Of a stretch of DNA of 64,000 nt, positions 18,901 through 27,791 are shown piece after piece; within the stretch, counting starts at the first letter, position 1; every line of letters begins with the position of its first letter. A model generated the notes under the pieces. It made no database searches and had not been told where the DNA came from. It worked only from the letters and a program-made list of their open reading frames with translations. Source of the DNA: Paenimyroides baculatum (GTDB taxonomy: Bacteria; Bacteroidota; Bacteroidia; Flavobacteriales; Flavobacteriaceae); the NCBI RefSeq assembly GCF_008629655.1, contig NZ_VWSG01000001.1:393360-457359 (forward strand), in the 5' to 3' direction. Made by a program: the position numbers and the translations under genes.

Positions 18901-21900
18901 AAGCACTTAATTTCAACATAAAAAAAGGCACACAGCAAATTAAAATTCCTTTGGTTAATAGTACAGAGAACGAATCTGTTTCTTATAACTGGTTTTTTGT
19001 AAACGACCAAGAACTTTATGCAAACAGTGGAAATTACAATATTAAAGAAAGTGAAAGTAAAGATGTAACAGATTTTTTATGGAATGTTGAATGGCAGTCA
19101 TGGAACGATAAATTAAATCCTGCCGAACAATACAAATGGAAGTTACTGCTTAAAAATGCCAAAAATAAGAAACCTTATCAAGGTGAATTTTTAGCGTCGA
19201 TGTACGATGCTTCTTTAGATTTATTACTGAAAAATTCTTGGGGTGAATATGGTAAAGAATGGGTTACCAACGCAGAAAAAATAGATAATTATGTGTACGT
19301 GAATTTTTCTAATCCCAAAAAGCAAAATAATGTGCATCAAAATAATTTATTCAGTGCAAACTATTATTACAGCAACAATTTTTATTGGAATACTTGGAAC
19401 TATTTTGGATACAATTTTTCAAATGAAAATTATTATGGTGGTTCTTCATACCAATACATACCAGAGGATATTAAGAACAATACCGCTTCGTATTTTCAAT
19501 TAGAAATTCGCGATGCAAAAACAAATAAGTTTATTTCTAATGCCTTTATTATAAACCTTAAAAATGCAGATAAGGCAATTACTAACGAAGACGGTTTTGC
19601 AAAAATAATAAGCAGTAAAACAGCCTTGATAGGTGTTACAGCTTTAGGTTACCAAAATAAAAAGATTGAATTAAAAAAAGGATTAACCGTTATTCATTTA
19701 GAACCGATTGATGAGGTTATTTCTAAAATTTCATATGATAGATTTGATGACGATATTAAAACATTCAACAAAATTTATAAATATTATATCGAACGTGTTG
19801 AAGGATTTTCTGATGTTTTAAACGAAGAACAACTATTTACCCAAAAAGTTTTAAATAACGATGAAACGCTGACCTATGGTATTATAGATGAAACCAATAT
19901 AGTTAAAGACGGAGTTTTAAGAAGCATAAAAGGAATTGTAAAAACACAAGATGGCTATCCTATTCCAGGAGCAACTGTTTTGGTTCTTGATACCGATAAA
20001 GGTGTTGATACCGATGATGATGGAACTTATGAAATTAAGGCTTCAGCAGGTGATCGGATAAAGGTTGTTTATCTAGGGTATGTGACTGAAATATTATATG
20101 TAAACCAAGCACAAATCTTAAACTTTGTTTTGTTAGAAGATGATTCTATGGTTATGAATGATATAGTCGTTGATACATATAGAACAGTTAGCAAGCCTAA
20201 AAGTAGTGTTGCAGCTAACACTGTATCTTCTAAAACAATAGAAGGCAGGCCAAATGCAAGTGTTATACAAACGTTGCAAGGTCAGGTTCCTGGTTTAAAT
20301 ATCTCTACAGAAGTAAGTACTACTACAACTTCAAAAACTATTTATGGTAAAAATAATCTGGAAGAGGTACACAACAATATCTCGTTACGCAAAAACTTAC
20401 AAGAAACCGCATTTTTCTTTCCACATTTAAAAATTCAGAAAGATGGTTCGGTAGAAATTGACTTTACCGCACCCGAAGCATTAACAAAATGGAAGTTTAG
20501 AGGTTTAGCACATAACAAAACCACAGATTTTATTTACGTTGAAAGTTTAAGCAAAACCCAAAAAGACGTAATGATTCAGCCAAACATACCGCGTTTTGTT
20601 CGTCAAACCGATGTGGTTATTTTAAAAGCGCGGGTAAGCAATACCACCAATGCTCCGTTGCAGGCTACTGCTGTTTTGCGTTTGTTTAATACCGTTACCG
20701 GCGAAGATTTAACCGATAAAATTATTAAAACTGATAAACTGGTTCCAACAACAATAAACGGATTAAGTGCCAACACCGTTAGCTGGTCGGTTGAAATTCC
20801 TAAACAAATCGAAGGGTTACAATATCGCATTTCTGTAAAAGCTGGCAATTTTACCGATGGTGAAGAAAGCGTTATTCCGGTTTTAAGTAATAGAACATTG
20901 ATTACCGAAACGGCTCCGATTTGGCAGTTGGGTAATCAAAATAAAGATTATAGTTTGCATAATTTAATAACCAACAATTCACAAACGTTGAAAAGCCATC
21001 AGTTTGTGGTAGAAATTTCACACAACGCCACTTGGTTAACCATGCAGTCGCTACCTTATTTGTACGATTTTCAGCATACATGCAACGAACAAATTTTTGC
21101 CAAGTATTTTGCCGATGTGTTGGCGATGCATGTGTTGGAAAAAAATCCGACGATTAAAGATTTAATATCTGAATGGAAGAAAAATCCAAAATCTAAATTA
21201 GAAGATAATGAAGAATTGAAAGAATTGATGCTTCAGGAAACTCCGTGGATGAAAGATTTGGTTTCAAATGAAGAGAAAAAAGCGCAATTGGCATCGTATT
21301 TTGATTTAGATCGATTGGAAAAAGAAGCCGATGAAATTGTAAAAACTTTGGGTGAACGTCAAAATGCTTCGGGTGGTTTCGGGTGGTTTTCGGGCGGATC
21401 TGAAAACGATTACATCACCCAGCACATTTTGGTTACGGCGGCACAATTAGATAAACTGGGTGTTTCTCATTTCAATGAAAACGATGTAAAAAATATCGTG
21501 AATAAAGCTCACCGTTTTATCGATGTTAAAATGCAGGATCAATTTAAAACATCGAACAAAACATTCTCCAATCACAGCGCAATTAATTATGCTTTTGTAA
21601 AAAGTTATTATTCGAAAGATTTTGCAATTCCTACGGATGTTTCTAAGCAATTAGATCAGAATTTTATCGATCTAAAAAAGAATTGGGTAGAATTATCGCT
21701 TGAAAATAAAGCAAAATTGGCAATAATTTTAAACAGAAAGGGCGATGTTACTTGGGCAAAACAAATTCTAAATCAGTTGAATGAAAGTGCGGTGATCGAT
21801 GAAACCTACGGAATGTATTGGAAAGAAAACAGCAGTAAAAATTATTACTATTACAATGCAGCCGAAGTTCAATCGTTGATTATCGAGGCTTTTAAAGAGA

Positions 21901-22682
21901 TTGACAACAATCAAATTACGCTTCAAAAATTAAATGCGTGGTTGTTAAGTCAGAAATTAAATAAAGACTGGGGTACAACAAAGGCGACTACATCGGCAAT
22001 TTATGCACTGTTGTTATCAAATTCAACTGAACTTGCGACTTCAGATAAAGCGATTGTTTCAATAGGAAATCAAACCATAAAAAACAACGAAACAGCAGAA
22101 AACCAAAATGATGATTTATTAGGATACCAGACCTGTCAATGGAAAGCTGATGAAATTACAAACGATTTTGGCAAGATATCGATAAAAAACAAAAGCGAAA
22201 AACCTGTTTTCGGTGGAATTTACTGGCAATATTTCGAAGATTTCAATGCGGTGAAAGATGCTACTAACGGAATTTTAAAAATTGCGAGAACATTCTATAT
22301 TGAAAATTCCGATAAAAAGTTACAGGAGATTTCAAACGAAACCGAACTTAAATTAGGACAAAAAGTAATTATTCGATTGGAAATTTCTGCCGAAAAAGAT
22401 ATGGAATTCATTCATATTAAAGACATGCGTGCTGCAACTTTTGAACCTGTTGATGTGCTTTCTGGCTACAAATACGAAAATAATCTGCGTTATTACCAGT
22501 CAACACGCGATGCTGCCACCAACTTTTTTATCGATTATCTATCAAAAGGTAGTTATGTGATTGATTATGAGGTGCGTTTGAACAATGAGGGCAGTTTTAC
22601 AAGCGGTATTTCAACCATTCAAAGTATGTATGCGCCGGAACACACTGGGCACACAGCCGGTAAAACTATAAAAGTTCAGTAA
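15930..22682 (+). CDS. Alpha-2-macroglobulin family protein with a TonB-receptor-like insert
   Basis: This 2250-residue secreted protein has an N-terminal signal (HFYLLLLLVFGTTIYA, then Q). The MG2 motif DRYIYRPGQ sits at residues 570-578. The A2M core (KNLQETAFFFPHLKI) begins near 1485, and the thioester motif CNEQ is intact at C1718-Q1721, so covalent trapping of proteases is possible, as in bacterial A2M. Between the macroglobulin repeats, residues ~1330-1475 hold a CarboxypepD_reg-like segment (KTQDGYPIPGATVLVLDTD) followed by a SusC plug-like stretch (KTIEGRPNASVIQTLQGQV). Such a segment is normally the front of a TonB-dependent receptor. There is no lipobox Cys. It is divergent from the TlpA lipoprotein and stands alone. 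Confidence 0.88.
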   Translation: MKHFYLLLLLVFGTTIYAQDFSKEWQKVYELEKAGSYKTLKKTIDNLYSKADKAKNETEKAKTVLFKMKLENVLEEVNYQKKIDRLQQELSKSNGIYKEIYRWYYIKTLMAAYDSKQYSWSRNSLAENTTTELPENIDLWTKDHFKNVVNEQVNLLFKEDQLLKETKVVTIKELIFYDEIDHNLNQSVFEFFAVSFINDYTYNSSWVKPLTNELSRFDSSFSQQKIIYPPQKDDLRSELHKSVIQLFQKLEIYYSATNQTKALDKIKYLRFEKLINDKSANGTAFQDLGKNLSTTFYKNRWYSDYANKLSSEANKMDKKDYYDRSLNAIAEVKKSTDENDQLDKVQLLENSIKEKEFAVSLKNEVYEGESVKYLINYKNIDRVYFAYYHFKHTVVNDSTYQLVIKNQQPIKVVSRALPKDLAYFQTTTEVLGEQFPLGNYLLVSYADTKDLKEFNYQRVVSFTTTNVSVISKNIDTESRDEESYVLYILNPKDGNPYKNVLVKYQNKNYTTNDSGKVAVFHISSYNENNSVKVFANNETYETNLYLDGYNTQYVRNDGEKREARVNLFTDRYIYRPGQEVHFKGIFYELQKNGNQVLANKSFSITLKDDNYDEIKELIVTTNDLGAFSGTFLLPKNIATGDFLLRIDELDEYTDKKEEEFWNDIDFETESFSYKVEEYKRPTFDLELEQINQNVYFDEKVTIKGKANSLAGGAIAKAKVKLNINSSFYNSEARNSVDLINLKEELFTNDQGFFEYTFTVKSDSIGEIIKKQPIETYVRYDVEVTDQAGEVHEADGQFTVANTAHRLSVYKYDLSLTNKPLNVSVNSSGYNGDFSAVTGNVKIYQTLPVNHFYKNRLWNVPELTSINEETFRKLFPFESYSASDEETAEKVLIYEGKYTTQKDKKFELDIKNWKTGNYNFEFEITDQKSGLPIKVETTFQIKNADEKLAINENFTVVNHSKSSLNQLVLETNSLYDNVMLYVEYFDRDATVKALNFNIKKGTQQIKIPLVNSTENESVSYNWFFVNDQELYANSGNYNIKESESKDVTDFLWNVEWQSWNDKLNPAEQYKWKLLLKNAKNKKPYQGEFLASMYDASLDLLLKNSWGEYGKEWVTNAEKIDNYVYVNFSNPKKQNNVHQNNLFSANYYYSNNFYWNTWNYFGYNFSNENYYGGSSYQYIPEDIKNNTASYFQLEIRDAKTNKFISNAFIINLKNADKAITNEDGFAKIISSKTALIGVTALGYQNKKIELKKGLTVIHLEPIDEVISKISYDRFDDDIKTFNKIYKYYIERVEGFSDVLNEEQLFTQKVLNNDETLTYGIIDETNIVKDGVLRSIKGIVKTQDGYPIPGATVLVLDTDKGVDTDDDGTYEIKASAGDRIKVVYLGYVTEILYVNQAQILNFVLLEDDSMVMNDIVVDTYRTVSKPKSSVAANTVSSKTIEGRPNASVIQTLQGQVPGLNISTEVSTTTTSKTIYGKNNLEEVHNNISLRKNLQETAFFFPHLKIQKDGSVEIDFTAPEALTKWKFRGLAHNKTTDFIYVESLSKTQKDVMIQPNIPRFVRQTDVVILKARVSNTTNAPLQATAVLRLFNTVTGEDLTDKIIKTDKLVPTTINGLSANTVSWSVEIPKQIEGLQYRISVKAGNFTDGEESVIPVLSNRTLITETAPIWQLGNQNKDYSLHNLITNNSQTLKSHQFVVEISHNATWLTMQSLPYLYDFQHTCNEQIFAKYFADVLAMHVLEKNPTIKDLISEWKKNPKSKLEDNEELKELMLQETPWMKDLVSNEEKKAQLASYFDLDRLEKEADEIVKTLGERQNASGGFGWFSGGSENDYITQHILVTAAQLDKLGVSHFNENDVKNIVNKAHRFIDVKMQDQFKTSNKTFSNHSAINYAFVKSYYSKDFAIPTDVSKQLDQNFIDLKKNWVELSLENKAKLAIILNRKGDVTWAKQILNQLNESAVIDETYGMYWKENSSKNYYYYNAAEVQSLIIEAFKEIDNNQITLQKLNAWLLSQKLNKDWGTTKATTSAIYALLLSNSTELATSDKAIVSIGNQTIKNNETAENQNDDLLGYQTCQWKADEITNDFGKISIKNKSEKPVFGGIYWQYFEDFNAVKDATNGILKIARTFYIENSDKKLQEISNETELKLGQKVIIRLEISAEKDMEFIHIKDMRAATFEPVDVLSGYKYENNLRYYQSTRDAATNFFIDYLSKGSYVIDYEVRLNNEGSFTSGISTIQSMYAPEHTGHTAGKTIKVQ

Positions 22683-22709
22683 GTTTAACAATGCAATGGT
22701 AAGAATCGC

Positions 22710-22717
22710 TATCTTTG
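22710..22717 (+). promoter_or_regulatory. Minus-7 promoter element for the 187-residue gene
   Basis: TATCTTTG is a perfect TAnnTTTG match, 34 bases before the ATG at 22752. A clear TTTG at the expected -33 position is lacking (TTTA with a 22-bp spacer is the nearest). Confidence 0.6.
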
Positions 22718-22751
22718 TGAATTATTCTAAAATATATTAGAAAATTATTTA

Positions 22752-23315
22752 ATGACAATAACAGGTACAATTAACCAGGTTTTTCCTAGGTTTTACTATA
22801 AAGAAGGCAAAAAAATTAACTATTATGAAATATTGGTTTCGTACAATTTTTATAATGGAGTGAACGAAATTTTATTGCTGGCAAAGGATTTTGACAAGCG
22901 CGATTTAAATAATAATGAGCAGTTGTTTGTTTTTGAATTTGATATTGCAAGCAAGTTTGTAAACGAAAAATTAATGACCGATTTTTATTTGCAGTCGTAC
23001 AAAAAGATGGATAATAAAAGTGAAAATTCGCTGATCATAATAAGAACGTATTATGAAAAAAATACGTTTGAAGTTTTAAAGAAACAAGAAGTTAAAAACC
23101 GTGTAAAAGTGTTTGGTAAGTTTACATCGATCCACAGAAACCAACCGCCGTTATTTTGCTATTTCTGGGAAGATAACCACTTTTTAACCGATATTAACAA
23201 GGTTTCTAAAATTCAGTTAAACTGCCGCAGCCTACCTTATAAAGACAAATATATAAGTAATGTTGAGGTTTGGCGAACCATGGAAAATGATAATTTTATA
23301 GGAAGTATTTTATAA
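22752..23315 (+). CDS. Hypothetical protein
   Basis: I do not recognise this 187-residue protein. It has no signal peptide or membrane segment and is rich in Tyr, Phe, Asn and Lys. The first half (IKINYYEILVSYNFYNG-like strands, EILLLAKDFDKRD) and second half (KVFGKFTSIHRNQPPLFCYF) each have a strand-rich, OB-like rhythm, which might be two small barrels; this is a guess. It has its own perfect TAnnTTTG element and ends at a terminator shared with mutB, so it is a single-gene unit. Confidence 0.75.
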   Translation: MTITGTINQVFPRFYYKEGKKINYYEILVSYNFYNGVNEILLLAKDFDKRDLNNNEQLFVFEFDIASKFVNEKLMTDFYLQSYKKMDNKSENSLIIIRTYYEKNTFEVLKKQEVKNRVKVFGKFTSIHRNQPPLFCYFWEDNHFLTDINKVSKIQLNCRSLPYKDKYISNVEVWRTMENDNFIGSIL

Positions 23316-23345
23316 AAAACTCCAACCGAAAGGTTGGAGTTTTTG
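23314..23345. terminator. Bidirectional terminator
   Basis: AAAAACTCCAACC / GGTTGGAGTTTTT stem with a GAAA tetraloop between the convergent genes ending at 23315 (+) and 23348 (-). Confidence 0.92.
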
Positions 23346-23347
23346 TT

Positions 23348-25471
23348 CTATTCTGTATCTAACAATACATTTAAAATAGTAATGGCAGCATCGGCAATTC
23401 TGGTTCCTGGACCAAAAACCGCAACTGCGCCAGAGTCGAACAAATACTGATAATCTTGTGCAGGTATCACTCCACCGACAATTACCATGATATCTTCACG
23501 ACCGTATTTCTTTAATTCTTCAATAACTTGTGGTACCAAGGTTTTATGACCTGCAGCCAATGAGGATACACCTAAAACATGCACATCGTTTTCAACGGCT
23601 TGTTTGGCAGCTTCGGCAGGTGTTTGAAACAACGGCCCCATATCCACATCAAAACCAACGTCGGCATAACCTGTAGCTACAACTTTTGCACCACGATCGT
23701 GCCCGTCTTGACCCATTTTAGCAATCATAATACGCGGACGACGTCCTTCTTTTTTTGCAAAATCGTCGGCAAGTTGCTTTGCTTTTGCAAAATTTTCATC
23801 GGTTTTAATTTCTTTGTTGTACACGCCGCTGATTGTTTTAATTTGTGCTTTGTATCTGCCGTAAACTTCTTCCAATGCATCAGAAATTTCTCCTAATGTA
23901 ACACGGTTTTCAGCTGCTTCAACAGCTATTGCCAATAAATTACCTTCACCTGTTTTTGCTGCATTTGTTAATGCTGCCAAGCTTTGTTTTACTTTATCGT
24001 TATTACGAGTGGCTTTAATGGTATTTAATCGTTCGATTTGCTGCTGACGAACCACTTGGTTGTCCACTTCCAAGATCTGTAAAGGATCTTCTTTTTGCAA
24101 TCGATACTTATTTACACCTACAATTATATCCTGACCAGAATCGATACGAGCCTGTTTACGAGCCGCAGCTTCTTCGATGCGCATTTTAGGAATTCCCGCT
24201 TCAATAGCTTTCGTCATTCCGCCGTACGATTCTACTTCTTCAATCAATTTCCAAGCTTTTTCAGTAATTTCATCAGTCAAACTTTCTACATAATAACTTC
24301 CTGCCCACGGATCAACCGTTTTACATATTTTAGTTTCTTCTTGTAGGAAAATCTGTGTATTACGGGCAATACGAGCCGAAAAATCGGTTGGTAAGGCAAT
24401 AGCTTCGTCTAAGGCGTTGGTGTGTAACGATTGTGTTCCTCCAAAGGCAGCAGCAGCAGCTTCGATTGCTGTACGAGCCACATTGTTAAAAGGATCTTGC
24501 TCGGTTAAACTCCAACCCGAAGTTTGACAGTGCGTACGCAATGCCAATGATTTATCTGATTCCGGATTAAACTGGCGCAACAATTTAGCCCAGATCATTC
24601 TACCGGCACGCATTTTAGCAATTTCCATAAAATGATTCATGCCAATTGCCCAGAAAAACGAAAGTCGAGGAGCAAATTCATCAACTTTCATTCCGGCTGC
24701 CAATCCTGTTCGCACGTATTCCAATCCGTCTGCAATGGTGTAAGCTAATTCAATATCAGCAGTAGCACCAGCTTCTTGCATGTGGTAACCCGAAATAGAG
24801 ATCGAGTTGAATTTTGGCATTTTGCCACTGGTGTATTCAAAAATATCTGCAATGATTTTCATTGAGGGAGTAGGTGGGTAGATGTAGGTATTACGCACCA
24901 TGAACTCTTTTAAAATATCGTTTTGAATGGTTCCTGAAAGTAATTTTTCATCGACCCCCTGTTCTTTTGCAGCTACAATGTAAAATGCCATAATAGGTAA
25001 AACGGCACCATTCATGGTCATTGAAACCGACATTTCATCTAACGGAATCTGATCAAACAAAATCTTCATATCTTCAACCGAATCGATGGCTACACCAGCT
25101 TTACCAACATCGCCCACCACACGGTCGTGATCAGAATCGTAGCCGCGGTGTGTAGCCAAATCAAACGCAACTGAAAGTCCTTTTTGCCCGGCAGCTAAAT
25201 TTCTTCTATAAAAAGCATTACTTTCTTCGGCTGTTGAAAAACCTGCGTACTGACGAACAGTCCAAGGGCGGCGAACGTACATTGTGGCATAAGGTCCGCG
25301 TAAATTTGGTGCAAAACCAGCACCAAAACCAATATGTTCCAATTCTTCAACATCAGCCAACGTATAGGTTTGCTTTATCTGAATACCTTCTGCTGTTTCA
25401 AAAGAATTTAGCGTATTTATTTCTGTTTTCTTTTGATGTGGTAATTGTATATTTTGTATGTTTTTTCTCAT
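23348..25471 (-). CDS. mutB: Methylmalonyl-CoA mutase large subunit
   Basis: The 707-residue catalytic subunit interconverts succinyl-CoA and (R)-methylmalonyl-CoA with adenosylcobalamin. The barrel has [15 protein letters not shown] and [11 protein letters not shown], including the Arg that binds the substrate carboxylate. The C-terminal B12 domain carries the base-off motif DGHDRG (axial His) and ends with [14 protein letters not shown] and [10 protein letters not shown]. It lies in a minus-strand run udk, ftsB-like, mutA, antitoxin, toxin, mutB. The gap to mutA is filled by a toxin-antitoxin pair, so coupling to mutA is looser than usual. No MeaB gene is seen in the window, but the G-domain of IcmF is. 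Confidence 0.97.
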   Translation of the reverse strand: MRKNIQNIQLPHQKKTEINTLNSFETAEGIQIKQTYTLADVEELEHIGFGAGFAPNLRGPYATMYVRRPWTVRQYAGFSTAEESNAFYRRNLAAGQKGLSVAFDLATHRGYDSDHDRVVGDVGKAGVAIDSVEDMKILFDQIPLDEMSVSMTMNGAVLPIMAFYIVAAKEQGVDEKLLSGTIQNDILKEFMVRNTYIYPPTPSMKIIADIFEYTSGKMPKFNSISISGYHMQEAGATADIELAYTIADGLEYVRTGLAAGMKVDEFAPRLSFFWAIGMNHFMEIAKMRAGRMIWAKLLRQFNPESDKSLALRTHCQTSGWSLTEQDPFNNVARTAIEAAAAAFGGTQSLHTNALDEAIALPTDFSARIARNTQIFLQEETKICKTVDPWAGSYYVESLTDEITEKAWKLIEEVESYGGMTKAIEAGIPKMRIEEAAARKQARIDSGQDIIVGVNKYRLQKEDPLQILEVDNQVVRQQQIERLNTIKATRNNDKVKQSLAALTNAAKTGEGNLLAIAVEAAENRVTLGEISDALEEVYGRYKAQIKTISGVYNKEIKTDENFAKAKQLADDFAKKEGRRPRIMIAKMGQDGHDRGAKVVATGYADVGFDVDMGPLFQTPAEAAKQAVENDVHVLGVSSLAAGHKTLVPQVIEELKKYGREDIMVIVGGVIPAQDYQYLFDSGAVAVFGPGTRIADAAITILNVLLDTE

Positions 25472-25540
25472 GAATTTTTTTTTAATAAATCTTCAAATTC
25501 ATTAACGATTGTTTTTTTTAAGCCCTAAATATGTGATTTT

Positions 25541-25833
25541 CTATTCAGGATATTTATTGGTACTTCTTGACGTATGAAAACAAGAAAGTATTTTTATTAT
25601 ATGTTTATCTTCATCAACATAATAGAAAATAAGAAATGGAAATTTCTTAATGGTATTGCTCTGAATTCTTTATATCTATTTTGAAAATAAGGGTTTGTTT
25701 CCAGTTTTTTATAATTAGCCTCAACGGAATTATAAAACTTTTGAGCTAAAGACTTATTAATTTCACTGTAATAAGCTATCGCATTTTCAATTTCTTGTTG
25801 AGCTCTTTTAGAAACAATTACCTTAAAAACCAT
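25541..25833 (-). pseudogene. ParE/RelE-family toxin with a frameshift
   Basis: The open frame (25597-25833, 78 codons) starts like a ParE/RelE toxin (VIVSKRAQQEIENAIAYY, FYNSVEANYKKLETNPYF, FRAIPLRNF) and then turns to unrelated MLMKINI. In another frame the sequence continues as family-like PFLIFYYVDEDKHIIKIL and FHTSRSTNKYPE, ending TAG at 25541-25543. Inserting one base near 25639-25648 (the AGAAATTTCC run) restores a 97-residue toxin, the usual length. So the toxin is broken by a one-base loss, or the sequence has an indel. It overlaps the antitoxin start region by 11 bases. The toxin would cleave mRNA or inhibit gyrase, if functional. Confidence 0.8.
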
Positions 25834-26050
25834 ACTTTTTTTTCAAAAGATCTAATGATTCTTGTGATGTGATATATTCTGTTTCAGGTTCGTTAAGGCG
25901 ATTTTCTAAATTTTTTTTTTGTTCTTCAGAAAGTTCATTTTCAATTGTCTTTAATACAATTACTTCAACTTCATCGGCATTAAAATCATCGGGTAAATTA
26001 ATAATTACCTGACGGTTTTTTACTTTTACTATTTCTCTGATTGCTTCCAT
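25823..26050 (-). CDS. Antitoxin of the ParE/RelE-type module
   Basis: The 75-residue acidic protein precedes and overlaps the toxin gene by 11 bases, the standard antitoxin-toxin layout. It starts with a short strand-forming segment (IVKVKNRQVIINLPDD) like AbrB/PHD-type antitoxins' front, followed by a helical, Glu-rich part (ELSEEQKKNLENRLNEPETE) that would wrap the toxin. It lies between mutA (ending 26078) and the frameshifted toxin, so the pair interrupts the mutA-mutB run. Intact antitoxin beside a broken toxin is a stable end state. Confidence 0.75.
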   Translation of the reverse strand: MEAIREIVKVKNRQVIINLPDDFNADEVEVIVLKTIENELSEEQKKNLENRLNEPETEYITSQESLDLLKKKYGF

Positions 26051-26077
26051 GATCTTCTTTTTCTGAAAGTTACAAAA

Positions 26078-27430
26078 TTATTCTGACGCTAAACGTTCCT
26101 GTTCTAAAGCTTCTGCCAAACGTTTTTCAATGATCGGAGTAATTAATGTTTTACGCGGATTTTGCTTTACGAAAGGATACAACTCCAAATCGTGCGCCAT
26201 TTTATCCTGTGGATTTGGATATTTGTTTGTTCCTAATAAAACTTCTTTGCCCGAATTGAACAATTCTTGTTCTTTTGTTGCCGCTTCGCTGATTTTTCGC
26301 TGAATGGTTCCTTCGATTAACTGTGAAATTAATCCACCATTTTTTTCGATATCCTTAAAAAGTTCCAAACCTTTTTCGGCTAACTGCTGCGTTAAACTTT
26401 CTATATAATAAGCTCCGTCTGCCGGATTGTTCACTTTATCAAAATAACTTTCTTCCTTTAAAATCAACAACTGATTTCTTGAAATACGGTCGCCAAATTC
26501 GTTTGTTTTATGATAAACTGCATCGTACGCAATATTTTCAACCGCATCGGCTCCGCCCAAAACAGCACTCATACATTCGGTAGTTGTTCGCAACATATTT
26601 ACGTTATAATCGTAAATGGTTTTGTTGCGATGAGTTGGTTTCGCTAAAATATGAAACGTAATGTTTGGCGAATAAGTTTCAGCCAACGCATTTAAAGACA
26701 AACGCATGGCGCGCAGTTTTGCAATTTCAAAGAAATAATTTCCACCAACAGCAACTTCAACCGTGATATTTTTATCGAAGTTTTCAATTCGGTTTAAATA
26801 TTCATTGGTGTGTGCAAGCGTGTACGCAATTTGCTGCACCATATTTGCACCTGCATTTTGGTACGTGGTAGCTTTTACGGTTAACCAGTTAATGTTGCTG
26901 GACTTTTGGTTGATTTTATTCAACACTTCAAAATCTGATGTTCCGTCTTTATAAAAATTGCCATCGAAAGTTAACTGATGAATAGGATCGATCAAAACAA
27001 AAACTTCAAACTGTAATTTGGCAGCTTCGGTATTTATCTGTTCCACAACATCGGCATCTAAAAACAATAATTGCAAGTAAACCGCTTTTGGCTGTTGCTG
27101 TAATTGATTAATGATGTTAACAACGTTTATTTCTTTTGAAGGAATGATAAAACGAATGCTTTCTGCACCGCGTTTTAAAACTTCGTTTGCTTTTGCTATT
27201 GATTTTTCTGTATCGAAAACATAAATTTCCTGAACAATAGAAAAATTGGTTACTTGTGTAGAAACGCCTGTGGTTACTGCGTCTTCATCGTTATGATAGA
27301 AAGGTTTAACCTTAATACCTTCTAAACTTTCCCAAACCAATGTATCGTTATAATCGGCACCTTTTAATTCGTACTGAATCTGATTTTTCCATTGTTTTGA
27401 TGTTACTTTTTCAAAATCGTTAAATAACAT
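26078..27430 (-). CDS. mutA: Methylmalonyl-CoA mutase small subunit
   Basis: The 450-residue protein resembles the mutase barrel but lacks the catalytic motifs and the C-terminal B12 domain, as the structural small subunit does. Recognisable segments are YNVNMLRTTTECMSAVLGGAD and FGDRISRNQLLILKEESYFDK and NPADGAYYIESLTQQLAEK, which align to the corresponding parts of MutB. It forms the heterodimer with MutB. It lies downstream of the ftsB-like gene with only 17 bases between, so it belongs to the udk operon. The length is shorter than the 600+ residues of the actinobacterial subunit but normal for Bacteroidota. Confidence 0.95.
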   Translation of the reverse strand: MLFNDFEKVTSKQWKNQIQYELKGADYNDTLVWESLEGIKVKPFYHNDEDAVTTGVSTQVTNFSIVQEIYVFDTEKSIAKANEVLKRGAESIRFIIPSKEINVVNIINQLQQQPKAVYLQLLFLDADVVEQINTEAAKLQFEVFVLIDPIHQLTFDGNFYKDGTSDFEVLNKINQKSSNINWLTVKATTYQNAGANMVQQIAYTLAHTNEYLNRIENFDKNITVEVAVGGNYFFEIAKLRAMRLSLNALAETYSPNITFHILAKPTHRNKTIYDYNVNMLRTTTECMSAVLGGADAVENIAYDAVYHKTNEFGDRISRNQLLILKEESYFDKVNNPADGAYYIESLTQQLAEKGLELFKDIEKNGGLISQLIEGTIQRKISEAATKEQELFNSGKEVLLGTNKYPNPQDKMAHDLELYPFVKQNPRKTLITPIIEKRLAEALEQERLASE

Positions 27431-27447
27431 ATTGCTGTATTGATTTG

Positions 27448-27789
27448 TTAGTTAGTTTCTTCTGTTGGATATTCTTTGTCGCTGTCAATAATATAAATAT
27501 CTTCATTTTCGCGCTTCATGTAATATTTTTCTCGGGCGTATCGTTCAACTTCTTCCTTGCGGTACAGTTTTCTAATGTTTTTATCGTCGCTGTTAATTTC
27601 GGTTTGATAGTAATCTCGGTTTTCTTCCAGCTTATTTATTTCCTTATCAATAGTTCGGTGGTCGTAAAAAGCATAGGTATCAAAAAACAAAAGCCAAACA
27701 ACAAAAAACAGGGTTGCTAAAATAAATCTGTTGGTGACCCATTTTAAAAACGGATATTTAATTAATAGGGCGGCGATTTTTTGTTTCAT
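27448..27789 (-). CDS. ftsB: Septum formation initiator (FtsB/DivIC-like)
   Basis: The 113-residue protein has one N-terminal transmembrane helix (residues ~20-40, FILATLFFVVWLLFF), then a periplasmic coiled coil (KEINKLEENRDYYQTEINSD) and the family's RKEEVERYAREKYYMK region. It would link divisome parts FtsL/FtsQ at the septum. It starts two bases after udk ends and precedes mutA by 17 bases. Homology is clear though short, so the FtsB/DivIC split is uncertain. Confidence 0.88.
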   Translation of the reverse strand: MKQKIAALLIKYPFLKWVTNRFILATLFFVVWLLFFDTYAFYDHRTIDKEINKLEENRDYYQTEINSDDKNIRKLYRKEEVERYAREKYYMKRENEDIYIIDSDKEYPTEETN

Positions 27790-27791
27790 TC

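Noticed and set aside
25472-26077. Possible cobalamin riboswitch near the mutA/mutB genes
   Set aside because: The gaps are short or filled by the toxin-antitoxin pair, and no B12-box or long structured leader was seen.
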